A DNA stretch of 12,456 nucleotides from Tepidimicrobium sp. (GTDB lineage Bacteria > Bacillota > Clostridia > Tissierellales > Tepidimicrobiaceae). This document shows, one piece after another, positions 1-5,953 of the stretch (position 1 is the first letter of the stretch; every line of letters starts with the position of its first letter). The DNA is taken from positions 1-12,456 of the forward strand of contig DUNJ01000104.1 in assembly GCA_012839395.1 (NCBI GenBank). The letters run 5' to 3'. A program made the translations under genes and the position numbers. Under the pieces are notes generated by a model. The model did no database searches, was not told the origin of the DNA, and saw nothing but the letters and a program-made list of their open reading frames with translations.

Positions 1-167
1 TAAATAATCTATTTATGCTCACCTCCATATTTGGTTCCCTATTTTCGGTACTGCTGATAAAAGGCGAGCATTTCACCATAAATCTAATGCTGGGATTGAT
101 ATTGGTGGTTTTAGGCATTGGAATATTGAATATGGAGGAGCGTAAAAAACCCCAACTCCCAGATTAG
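1..167 (+). CDS. EamA/DMT-family transporter, C-terminal fragment
   Basis: This is the last 54 codons of a gene that begins outside the window; the reading frame starts at base 3 and ends at TAG 165-167. The peptide has two hydrophobic helices. The first reads LTSIFGSLFSVLLIKGE, followed by a short polar turn, and the second is GLILVVLGIGILN, with a charged tail ending ERKKPQLPD. This helix, then K-G-E, then helix with a V-L-G-I-G-I-L ending is the usual last hairpin of drug/metabolite transporter (EamA) proteins, which are inner-membrane exporters of small metabolites. The substrate cannot be judged from a fragment. The last codons lie inside the shared terminator with the convergent gene on the other strand, so both C-termini contain a KKP encoded by the same inverted repeat. 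The family call rests on pattern only. Confidence 0.7.
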   Translation, partial: NNLFMLTSIFGSLFSVLLIKGEHFTINLMLGLILVVLGIGILNMEERKKPQLPD

Positions 168-181
168 GAGCCGGGTTTTTT
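144..181. terminator. Bidirectional intrinsic terminator between convergent genes
   Basis: AAAAAACCC (144-152) pairs with GGGTTTTTT (173-181). After a small internal bulge, CTCC (156-159) pairs with GGAG (167-170), leaving a 7-base loop. The A-run on one strand is the T-run on the other, so the hairpin can stop transcription from both sides. The stop codons TAG (plus, 165-167) and TAA (minus, 166-164) overlap at the loop. Confidence 0.85.
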
Positions 182-1072
182 ATCACCTGCTACAATATCC
201 ATACTGGTTCTGATGGAATGCATGTTGTTCAATATTTGCCCCAGGTGGTAGTTGCAAATAAGATCCAACTCCCCTCTATCGTCCGTCCCCTCTATGGAGA
301 GCTCCCTATGGAATAGCTCTTTTAAGGCTCTCCTATTGGCCAGGTTTATATTGAAAGGCACATCCATAGAGCTTAAAATTCCCATATGGTAGTATATGCC
401 TTCAAATAGCGCCAATATCTTTTCCAGGTTGGATATATTTCGATTATCGTGTAAGTTCAATTGGCTATCCCTTTGTAGCAGACTATAGTCCTCATTCATC
501 ATTATTAAATCTTCCTTAAATCGATCTAGGGAGGTCTTTTTATGGTCGAATAGTACCCCATCTACCATATCTCTAGAATAGGAGTACAGCCTCTCTATAT
601 TCTTGGTCAACGCATCCTCTGTATTCGGGGGCAATATAAAGTAGTTGATAAGGGTTCCTAGCACTAGGCCTATCAATGTATCCAATGTTCTATAGAGGGC
701 ATATCCGATCCTGCTGCCTTCCTCATAGTTCAATATGATGGATAAAAATACTATCGTAGATAGTTGGGTGGATTCCCTCAATTCCAATATATTGCATATA
801 TATATTACGATTAGGGTCCCAATACCTATAAATAGAGGGTTCTCTGGGGCTACCAGGGAGAATAGAAGGGCAGTTATGGCTCCCAATATGGTCCCCTGCA
901 TCCTATCCTTCCCCACGGAAAGGGATTCGGAAACCGAGGTCTGCATCGCCACTATGGCAGCAATACCTGCAAAAAAGGGGCTTCTCAATCCCAATACCTG
1001 GGAGATAACTATGGTAATGAACACGGCAAAAGTGGTCTTGATGGTGCGCATACCGATTTTTTGTATCTTCAT
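164..1072 (-). CDS. FUSC/aromatic acid exporter-like membrane protein (DUF939 type)
   Basis: This is a 302-residue protein with about six hydrophobic segments in its first half (roughly residues 11-28, 31-47, 61-75, 79-95, 101-116 and 126-146) and a soluble, mostly helical C-terminal half. The patterns RTIKTTFAVFIT near the start, DRMQGTILGA near residues 56-65 and YRTLDTLIGLVLGTLIN near 127-143 resemble the aromatic acid exporter family 1 / UPF0421 group, which includes B. subtilis YqjA. Members are plasma-membrane proteins thought to export aromatic or other organic acids; the substrate here is unknown. I chose the ATG at 1070-1072 because an AAAGG ribosome site ends 8 bases upstream. An in-frame GTG three codons earlier would overlap that site. 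The gene stands alone on the minus strand, divergent from the flagellar operon, with its own promoter and a terminator shared with the preceding transporter gene. Confidence 0.75.
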   Translation of the reverse strand: MKIQKIGMRTIKTTFAVFITIVISQVLGLRSPFFAGIAAIVAMQTSVSESLSVGKDRMQGTILGAITALLFSLVAPENPLFIGIGTLIVIYICNILELRESTQLSTIVFLSIILNYEEGSRIGYALYRTLDTLIGLVLGTLINYFILPPNTEDALTKNIERLYSYSRDMVDGVLFDHKKTSLDRFKEDLIMMNEDYSLLQRDSQLNLHDNRNISNLEKILALFEGIYYHMGILSSMDVPFNINLANRRALKELFHRELSIEGTDDRGELDLICNYHLGQILNNMHSIRTSMDIVAGDKKPGS

Positions 1073-1102
1073 CTGGATCACCTTTCAATTATTGTCATAA
1101 AT

Positions 1103-1131
1103 ATTATAACAATTATCCGAAATTAGAACAA
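1103..1131 (-). promoter_or_regulatory. Sigma-A promoter with extended -10 for the exporter-like gene
   Basis: On the minus strand there is a perfect -10 TATAAT (plus coordinates 1108-1103) preceded by TG one base upstream, making an extended -10. A weak -35 TTGTTC (1131-1126) lies 17 bases further upstream. The match to TTGACA is only 3 of 6, which an extended -10 often compensates for. The core sits about 30 bases upstream of the exporter-like start codon. It is separated by only 8 bases from the divergent sigma-28 promoter. Confidence 0.65.
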
Positions 1132-1139
1132 TATATCGT

Positions 1140-1166
1140 TAAAGAGGAAGGCCATTTAGCCGATAT
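1140..1166 (+). promoter_or_regulatory. Sigma-28 (SigD) promoter of the flagellar operon
   Basis: TAAA at 1140-1143 and GCCGATAT at 1159-1166 are separated by exactly 15 bases. This equals the flagellar sigma-D/sigma-28 consensus TAAA-N15-GCCGATAT at every position. Transcription should start near 1173-1175, leaving a short leader with a GGAAGGGGAT ribosome site before flaG. In B. subtilis the orthologous yvyC-fliD-fliS-fliT unit is also read from a SigD promoter, so motif, position and context agree. Confidence 0.92.
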
Positions 1167-1198
1167 ACATTATAGAACAATATGGAAGGGGATCGACT

Positions 1199-1564
1199 AT
1201 GGAGATTAAAAGCATTGGAAATACTGCTGAAATCAATATAGGTAGGGATGTGAATCTAAGGGAGATGGGAACTGGAAAGACCGAAGATATAAATAGGCAA
1301 GTCCAAGCCCCCAAATCCCGTATAAAGGAGACAAAGGTTGCAGAAGAGGAGTTAATAGAATCCATCGAATCGGCAAATGAGCAACTCATTGCATACAATA
1401 GGAGATTTGAATTTTCAATCCATGAAAAGACGAAACATATAATGGTGAAGATAATAGATATAACCACCGATGAGATAATAAGGGAGATCCCTCCAGAGAA
1501 GATACTGGACATAGTCGCTGGACTATGGGAATTATCTGGACTATTGGTGGATGAAAGGATATAG
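1199..1564 (+). CDS. flaG: FlaG-family flagellar protein
   Basis: This is a 121-residue protein. The N-terminal ~45 residues are polar and low in pattern. The C-terminal part carries the FlaG signature: FEFSIHEKTKHIMVKIID, then EIIREIPPEKILDIVAGLWELSGLLVDE. FlaG proteins are small cytoplasmic or flagellum-associated proteins encoded just ahead of fliD; loss in several bacteria changes filament length, but the molecular role is not settled. The ATG at 1199 is preceded by GGAAGGGGAT with suitable spacing and is the first gene after the sigma-28 promoter. The stop TAG overlaps the AGGTGAT ribosome site of fliD, so translation is probably coupled. Confidence 0.92.
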   Translation: MEIKSIGNTAEINIGRDVNLREMGTGKTEDINRQVQAPKSRIKETKVAEEELIESIESANEQLIAYNRRFEFSIHEKTKHIMVKIIDITTDEIIREIPPEKILDIVAGLWELSGLLVDERI

Positions 1565-1574
1565 GTGATGGAAG

Positions 1575-3275
1575 GTGTATAGTCATTTGAGATTATCGGG
1601 CCTTGCCTCGGGAATTGATACAGATGAGATGGTAAGGAGCCTAATGCAGGCTGAGAGGATAAAGGTGGACAAGGTGGAACAGGAAAGGCAGATACTCCTC
1701 TGGCGGCAAGAGGCCTACAATAGTATAAACAAGGACTTTGTAAACTTTATATTGAACACCAGGAAAAACTTTGGAATAACCTCGGTAACATCTCGAGGAA
1801 CCTTTAGGCCAAACTCCTATAGGAATTTAAGCTGGGTTAAGAAGGCCACCTCCTCCGATGAGAATATAGCCCTGGTATCTACTACCGCTCAGGCTATGGA
1901 TAGCAATTACAAGGTCAACGTAAAGAGATTGGCCGATGGGGTTAGTATGGCCAGTGGAGGCAAGGTATTCCAGGGAGAGGATGGAATTAGTTTAGGCGAT
2001 GATGGTATATTGCGAGATGGAGAAGACCAAACAATAAAGATATTGGAATTTACCATAAATGGAAAGCTAATCGAGATTTCCAAAGATAGTGGCATTACCA
2101 TGGGGGATGTGGTAAATAAAATAAACTCCATGGACGATATTGGGGTTAGGGCATCCTACGATTCAGGTATAGGTAGGTTCTTTTTGCAGACTACAACGAC
2201 AGGAGAGGAAGCCAAAATCAATATAGGTGTCACAACCGATATAGGAAGGGAATTTATAGAGGGATTGGATCTATATGTAAACCATTATGAATATGAGGGC
2301 GAAGAGGTAGTAGGGAAGACAGGCGATAAATTGACTTTAGAAGATGGAGAAGGCAAAACCTATAGGGGAAGCGATGCTCTCATAGATTTTAGCGGCGCTA
2401 AGGATATATCCTTCGGTTCAAACCGCATCACCATAAACGGTATAACTATGGATCTTATAGGCACCGGGGAATTTACCATAACGGTTGCCACCGATGTGGA
2501 TGGGGTATATGATAAAATAAAGGAATTTATAGATGAATACAATGAGCTTGTGGACAAAACCAACAAATTATTGAAAGAAAATCGATATAGGGATTATAGG
2601 CCTTTAACCCAAGAGCAGAAAAAAGCCATGGAGAAGGAGGAAATCGAGCTGTGGGAGGAGAAGGCCAAATCGGGGCTTCTTAGAAACGATGATATAATAC
2701 AGAGGACTATGTTAAATATAAGGCAAAGCCTCTATGAGAAATCCGACGAATTTAGCGGCCCCTTTAGCTTGCTAACGGAGATAGGGATATCCACCGAAAG
2801 TTATACTCAAGGCAGTGCAGGGGGTAAATTGGTTATAGATGAGAAGAAGTTGAAGGAGGCCATAGCCCAGGATCCAGAAGGGGTAATGGAGTTTTTATTT
2901 AAGGAAAGTGTGCCCGAAAGCAAGGATAAAGATGGCAATGTGATACCGGGGGAATTGGGTGGATTGGTCTCCAGGATATATGATGGTTTGATGGCGGGGA
3001 TGGAGGATATAATTAAAAAATCCGGCCCGGGAGAAGATGCAGATCTTTTTAGGGATGTTAAATTCAACATACTACTTGATTTCGTTACAGAACAGGGCAG
3101 CATCAGCATGTTGGATCGGGATGTGATACAATATGATAGAAGGATATACGATCTAAATGCCATGTTGATAAGGAAGGAAAATAGCTACTATGCCAGATTT
3201 ACCGCCATGGAAAGGGCTATTAGTAGGATGAATCAACAGAGCATGTGGCTTATGCAACAGTTTATGGGACAATAG
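1575..3275 (+). CDS. fliD: Flagellar filament capping protein FliD (hook-associated protein 2)
   Basis: This 566-residue protein should form the oligomeric cap at the filament tip under which exported flagellin folds. The N-terminus LRLSGLASGIDTDEMVRSLM is the FliD N-domain signature. A flagellin hook-IN-like segment follows (ITMGDVVNKINSM... GRFFLQTTTTG). The C-domain includes the diagnostic stretch YRDYRPLTQEQKKAMEKEEI and KSGLLRNDDIIQRTM. The C-terminal coiled-coil tail has FTAMERAISRMNQQSMWL. It is somewhat longer than B. subtilis FliD (about 500 residues); the extra length lies in the variable D2/D3 region, which is normally exposed. The start is GTG at 1575, chosen because AGGTGAT at 1563-1569 matches the 16S 3' end at proper distance; a TTG at 1587 is the alternative. 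There is no signal peptide, as expected for type III export. fliS follows within 15 bases. Confidence 0.95.
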   Translation: MYSHLRLSGLASGIDTDEMVRSLMQAERIKVDKVEQERQILLWRQEAYNSINKDFVNFILNTRKNFGITSVTSRGTFRPNSYRNLSWVKKATSSDENIALVSTTAQAMDSNYKVNVKRLADGVSMASGGKVFQGEDGISLGDDGILRDGEDQTIKILEFTINGKLIEISKDSGITMGDVVNKINSMDDIGVRASYDSGIGRFFLQTTTTGEEAKINIGVTTDIGREFIEGLDLYVNHYEYEGEEVVGKTGDKLTLEDGEGKTYRGSDALIDFSGAKDISFGSNRITINGITMDLIGTGEFTITVATDVDGVYDKIKEFIDEYNELVDKTNKLLKENRYRDYRPLTQEQKKAMEKEEIELWEEKAKSGLLRNDDIIQRTMLNIRQSLYEKSDEFSGPFSLLTEIGISTESYTQGSAGGKLVIDEKKLKEAIAQDPEGVMEFLFKESVPESKDKDGNVIPGELGGLVSRIYDGLMAGMEDIIKKSGPGEDADLFRDVKFNILLDFVTEQGSISMLDRDVIQYDRRIYDLNAMLIRKENSYYARFTAMERAISRMNQQSMWLMQQFMGQ

Positions 3276-3289
3276 GAAGGGATGAGAAT

Positions 3290-3679
3290 ATGACATACGG
3301 TGCATTGAACCAGTATAAACAGAGCGCAGTGCTTACAGCTACCCCAGAGGAGTTAACCCTTATGCTATATGATGGGGGTATCAAGTTTATGAATATTGCC
3401 AAGTACAATATGGAAAAGGGTAGGTTGGAGAACGCCCATGTGGCCTTGATGCGGGCTCAGGATATAATTACGGAGCTTAGGACAACCCTAAATATGGACT
3501 ATGATGTATCTAACAACCTAAGGGATCTATACGATTTTATAATGGACAGGTTGGTAACCGCCAACATCCATAAGGATCCTAAGGCTATAGATGAGGCTTT
3601 GGATATATTAACCGATATGCGGGATACCTGGAAGGAAGCTATGCAGGATGTGAAAAAGCAGGTCTATAAGAATAGGTAG
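3290..3679 (+). CDS. fliS: Flagellin export chaperone FliS
   Basis: This 129-residue helical protein binds the C-terminus of flagellin in the cytoplasm, prevents early polymerisation and delivers it to the flagellar export gate. Recognisable family patterns are the N-terminal ALNQYKQSAVLTATPEELTLMLYDGGIKF, the MDYDVSNNLRDLYDFIMDRL helix pair, and the final LTDMRDTWKEAM helix. The length is typical for FliS. I used ATG 3290 because AGGAAGGG lies about 9 bases upstream and the FliS family begins here. A longer frame from GTG 3245 would overlap the fliD end and adds residues unlike FliS. The stop overlaps the ribosome site of the next gene. Confidence 0.95.
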   Translation: MTYGALNQYKQSAVLTATPEELTLMLYDGGIKFMNIAKYNMEKGRLENAHVALMRAQDIITELRTTLNMDYDVSNNLRDLYDFIMDRLVTANIHKDPKAIDEALDILTDMRDTWKEAMQDVKKQVYKNR

Positions 3680-3687
3680 GTGGGAAT

Positions 3688-4158
3688 ATGACTAGGAAGC
3701 AGATAGATGAACTGATCACCCTAGCAAAGAAGAAGAGCGAGCTATTTGAAGAAATGTACGATATCACCAAAGTGCAGCTAAAGAGTATAGAGGATGGGGA
3801 CATGGATAGCCTAAACAGGATATTGGATGAAAAGGACTCCATAATGAAAAGGGTAGATGGGTTGAACCTATCCTTTTTAAATATATTTTCCAGCATAAAG
3901 GAACATAACCATATCGAGGATATATACCAACTATCCGTGGATAGATATCCCAACCTTGAAGAATTGAAAGAAGTTGTAGGGAAGGTAACCGCTCAATTGG
4001 AGGCTATAGCGGCGCTAGATGATGAAAACCATAAAAATATGAAGAAGTCTTTTGAAAATACCAAGAGGGAGCTTAAAAGGCTGAAGAGGGGGCAAAAGGC
4101 GTATAAGGGATATAATATCTCCTTTGTAGATAATATGTTTATCGATGAAAAAAAATAG
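3688..4158 (+). CDS. FlgN/FliT-like flagellar chaperone
   Basis: This 156-residue, strongly charged, almost wholly helical protein has coiled-coil character: LITLAKKKSELFEEMYDITKVQ, then DMDSLNRILDEKDSIMKRVDGL. The 'one helix, a short D-x-D-S-L turn, then ILDEKD' arrangement is typical of FlgN/FliT-type export chaperones. The C-terminal segment RGQKAYKGYN... FIDEKK resembles the tail seen in clostridial FlgN-like proteins. Its position directly after fliS is where fliT lies in B. subtilis. It probably binds FliD or the hook-junction proteins in the cytoplasm, but partner choice cannot be read from sequence, and it is longer than B. subtilis FliT (about 113 residues). Start ATG 3688 follows TAGGTGGGA. 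It is the last gene of the operon; its stop codon lies in the terminator stem. Confidence 0.75.
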   Translation: MTRKQIDELITLAKKKSELFEEMYDITKVQLKSIEDGDMDSLNRILDEKDSIMKRVDGLNLSFLNIFSSIKEHNHIEDIYQLSVDRYPNLEELKEVVGKVTAQLEAIAALDDENHKNMKKSFENTKRELKRLKRGQKAYKGYNISFVDNMFIDEKK

Positions 4159-4178
4159 GCTATTAGCCTATTTTTTTT
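4148..4178 (+). terminator. Intrinsic terminator of the flagellar operon
   Basis: An A-run (4148-4155) followed by TAGGCT (4156-4161), loop ATT, AGCCTA (4165-4170) and eight Ts (4171-4178) forms a 14-bp hairpin ending in a T-tract. The stop codon of the FlgN/FliT-like gene is the TAG at the base of the GC part. The hairpin is nearly symmetrical, so it could also act on antisense transcription. Confidence 0.9.
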
Positions 4179-4332
4179 ATCCAGGTATCCAATTGATATA
4201 CCCATATATTGGGGTTAAAACATATCATACCACTAAAAATGTTATATCTATAAGGTGAGGAAAATATTCTAAAAATGGTAATAAACAGGGAAAAAAGTCG
4301 CATACTATCTTATACAGACTTTATTAAGAACT

Positions 4333-4415
4333 TTATCCACAGTCAACTATAGCAATAAACAGTTACCCACAGAACAATCCACATTATCCACAAAAACACC
4401 CTATAGTTATCCACA
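4333..4415 (+). other. Cluster of DnaA boxes
   Basis: Three exact TTATCCACA boxes lie at 4333-4341, 4384-4392 and 4407-4415. One single-mismatch box, TTACCCACA, is at 4363-4371, and a weaker CAATCCACA at 4375-4383 abuts the exact box at 4384. All five are on the plus strand. TTATCCACA is the DnaA consensus. The four strong boxes start 30, 21 and 23 bases apart, roughly whole helical turns. The cluster lies within a 424-base gap without a gene (4159-4582). Upstream of it (4179-4332) I see only AT-rich sequence and no credible gene; downstream are two palindromes and the hpf promoter. It could be a DnaA-regulated promoter region, a DnaA titration or repressor cluster like those known outside oriC in B. 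subtilis, or an origin. No dnaA or dnaN is in view and gene direction does not switch here. Confidence 0.85.
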
Positions 4416-4425
4416 TATTGTTAAC

Positions 4426-4446
4426 AAAAAGATTGACAATCTTTTT
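4426..4446. repeat. Palindrome containing a TTGACA element
   Basis: This is a perfect inverted repeat with 10-bp arms, AAAAAGATTG and CAATCTTTTT, around a single A. It begins 10 bases after the last DnaA box. The centre contains TTGACA (4433-4438), an exact -35 hexamer, but the best -10 at 17 bases (TATTCA, 4456-4461) is poor. It could be an operator over a minor promoter, a weak hairpin or terminator, or part of the DnaA-box locus. Confidence 0.5.
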
Positions 4447-4505
4447 ATCAATAAATATTCATCTAGCATGTATAAATTCAAGGGCCAGGCATTAGATTAA
4501 TTTTG

Positions 4506-4534
4506 TTTACATAGCCTATGTATATGGGTATATT
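4506..4534 (+). promoter_or_regulatory. Probable sigma-A promoter of hpf with palindromic spacer
   Basis: TTTACA (4506-4511) and TATATT (4529-4534) are separated by 17 bases; each differs from consensus at one position. Predicted transcription start is near 4541, giving a leader of about 40 bases before hpf. The perfect 15-base palindrome TACATAGCCTATGTA (4508-4522) overlaps the -35 and spacer, in a position suited to a repressor operator. No sigma-H or sigma-B type motif was seen here, although B. subtilis hpf (yvyD) uses both. Confidence 0.6.
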
Positions 4535-4582
4535 ATAAATATATAGGGAGTTGCTTTTCATATGCGAAAGGAGCTGGGGTTT

Positions 4583-5116
4583 ATGAAACTAAGTTTTACT
4601 GGAAGAAATATCGAGGTGACGGAGGCGCTAAAGAATATTACCACTAAGAAGCTGGGAAGGCTTGAGAAATATTTTCAAAAGGAGCTGGAGGGAAGCGTAA
4701 ACTTTAGCGTAGAGAAGAATAGGGAGATCATCGAAATAACCATAAACCTGCCTGGAACTTTACTTAGAGCTGAAGAATCTTCAGATGATATGTATGCATC
4801 CATAGATAAAGCGGTGGATGTGCTAGAAGGACAGATTAGAAAGTATAAGACCAAACTTCAGAGGAGATATCAAAATGGAGAGACCATAAGGTTTGAAAAT
4901 ATACCCTCCTTGGAGGAAAAAGATGATGATGGACCGGAGATCGTAAGGATTAAGCGATTCGATATGAAACCTATGGACGAGGAAGAGGCCATATTACAGA
5001 TGGAGCTTTTAGGACATAATTTCTTTCTGTTTATGAATGCGGAGACCGATAGCCTAGGGGTTTTATATAAGAGAAGGGATGGGAACTATGGGCTGATAGA
5101 GCCTGAATTTCAATAG
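4583..5116 (+). CDS. hpf: Long-form ribosome hibernation promoting factor HPF
   Basis: This 177-residue protein has the two-part layout of long HPF. The N-terminal ribosome-binding domain (about 1-100) begins MKLSFTGRNIEVTEALKN and contains INLPGTLLRAEESSDDMYASIDKAVDVLEGQI. After an acidic linker, the C-terminal dimerisation domain (about 117-177) reads IVRIKRFDMKPMDEEEAILQ and ends NYGLIEPEFQ. Long HPF binds the small-subunit decoding region and pairs two 70S ribosomes into inactive 100S dimers in slow growth. I chose ATG 4583 because AAAGGAG lies 9 bases upstream and family members start there; an in-frame ATG at 4562 would add seven residues and would place that ribosome site inside the gene. 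Flanked by its own promoter and a terminator, it is probably transcribed alone. The neighbouring flagellar and secA genes match B. subtilis yvyD. Confidence 0.95.
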   Translation: MKLSFTGRNIEVTEALKNITTKKLGRLEKYFQKELEGSVNFSVEKNREIIEITINLPGTLLRAEESSDDMYASIDKAVDVLEGQIRKYKTKLQRRYQNGETIRFENIPSLEEKDDDGPEIVRIKRFDMKPMDEEEAILQMELLGHNFFLFMNAETDSLGVLYKRRDGNYGLIEPEFQ

Positions 5117-5169
5117 TAAAATAATATATAAATAGAATAGCATGATTTCATCATATTGAATATATAAAG

Positions 5170-5210
5170 AAACCATGGTCGATGGAAAGCTGATCGGCCA
5201 TGGTTTTGTT
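5170..5210 (+). terminator. Hairpin terminator after hpf
   Basis: The arm at 5170-5183 (AAACCATGGTCGAT) pairs with 5193-5206 (ATCGGCCATGGTTT) through 14 bp with one G-T wobble and a 9-base loop. The T-tract after it is short and interrupted (TTTTGTTC), so read-through into the following membrane-protein gene is possible. Confidence 0.75.
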
Positions 5211-5295
5211 CAATTATACCCCATTAATCCATATTTTGTAGTATAATGGAGTTGTTAGTATATCGATTCATTGAAGCTAATAGGAATATAGAATA

Positions 5296-5304
5296 TGCTA
5301 TACT
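5296..5304 (+). promoter_or_regulatory. Extended -10 promoter candidate before the DUF5317 gene
   Basis: TGCTATACT fits an extended -10 (TGn followed by TATACT, one mismatch from TATAAT). No good -35 lies 16-18 bases upstream; TTGAAG at 5271 is 22 bases away. A start near 5311 would give a leader of under 30 bases. As no terminator lies between this gene and prfB, this promoter may also feed secA and prfB. Confidence 0.4.
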
Positions 5305-5338
5305 GGTATAAGGAAGATAAACATGGGGGGATGTACAT

Positions 5339-5920
5339 ATGTTGATAGAAGCCATACTTATTTCCATAATAGTTGGTATGATACGAAGGGGCAAGCTTAG
5401 AAGGCTGAGGGCCTTAACCCATAGGAGTATGTGGATATTGATACTGGGCATTGCAATTCAATATATATTGTTTTTCTTAAGCGGTTTGGAGGATATGGAT
5501 ATGGTGAATCTAGTGGTTACCTATTCCAGGGAGATTCAAATCCTATCCTATTTCTTAATACTGATTGGAATAGTGGCCAATATGAGGTACAGGGCCTCTA
5601 AATTTCTATTGGCTGGATATGGGATGAATTTTTTAGCCATATGGGCAAACCAGTGGAAGATTCCAATACTATCTGAGGCCATTCCATTAATAGATGGTTC
5701 AGGCCTGAAGGATATGGTAGAAAGCGGCATTACTCTATATACCTCCATATCCCAGGGCACCAGGTTTCCCATACTGGGGAATATAATAGTGTTTGCAGAC
5801 CCCTATCCCTTGGCTAAGATAATAAGCGTTGGGGATTTGATAATAGGGCTTGGTATATTCCTATTGATTCAACAGATAATGTTAGGAAGGGACTCCTTTA
5901 TGGGGAGGCGAAAAATTTAA
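5339..5920 (+). CDS. DUF5317 family membrane protein
   Basis: This is a 193-residue, very hydrophobic protein with about five membrane segments: near 1-14, 31-49, 66-81, 88-103 and 161-181. A basic RRGKLRRLRALTHR stretch follows the first segment, which would be cytoplasmic by the positive-inside rule. Hallmarks of DUF5317 are MNFLAIWANQWKIPI (about 96-110) and the distal motif QGTRFPILGNIIVFADPYPLAKIISVGDLIIGLGIFLLIQ. The biochemical role of this family is not known. The ATG at 5339 is preceded by a run of six G at 8 bases. Only 33 bases separate it from secA with no terminator, so the two are probably cotranscribed. In B. subtilis nothing comparable lies between hpf and secA. Confidence 0.8.
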   Translation: MLIEAILISIIVGMIRRGKLRRLRALTHRSMWILILGIAIQYILFFLSGLEDMDMVNLVVTYSREIQILSYFLILIGIVANMRYRASKFLLAGYGMNFLAIWANQWKIPILSEAIPLIDGSGLKDMVESGITLYTSISQGTRFPILGNIIVFADPYPLAKIISVGDLIIGLGIFLLIQQIMLGRDSFMGRRKI

Positions 5921-5953
5921 TTAAAAGGATCTATATTGAAAGGCGGTTAACAG

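Noticed and set aside
735..1100. 121-residue open frame on the plus strand opposite the exporter-like gene
   Set aside because: It lies wholly antisense to a well-patterned membrane protein, has no convincing ribosome site and its composition is a mirror of the real gene.
3245..3289. Longer fliS starting at GTG 3245
   Set aside because: It would overlap the end of fliD and add residues not seen in FliS; the ATG at 3290 has a better ribosome site.
4275..4352. Short frame of 25 codons ahead of and into the first DnaA box
   Set aside because: The only ribosome-like AGGTGAGGA is 13 bases from the ATG, and the peptide has no recognisable pattern; the DnaA boxes explain the sequence better.
4333..4560. 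Calling this region the chromosomal replication origin
   Set aside because: There is no dnaA or dnaN nearby, no clear DnaA-trio run after the boxes, and no switch of gene direction. Kept as a DnaA-box cluster only.
4562..4582. Upstream ATG for hpf
   Set aside because: Its ribosome site is 11 bases away, and the added residues would contain the strong AAAGGAG site that fits ATG 4583.
5242..5247. Exact TATAAT between hpf and the DUF5317 gene
   Set aside because: There is no -35 at 16-18 bases and no TG extension at the right place; it also lies far from the start codon.
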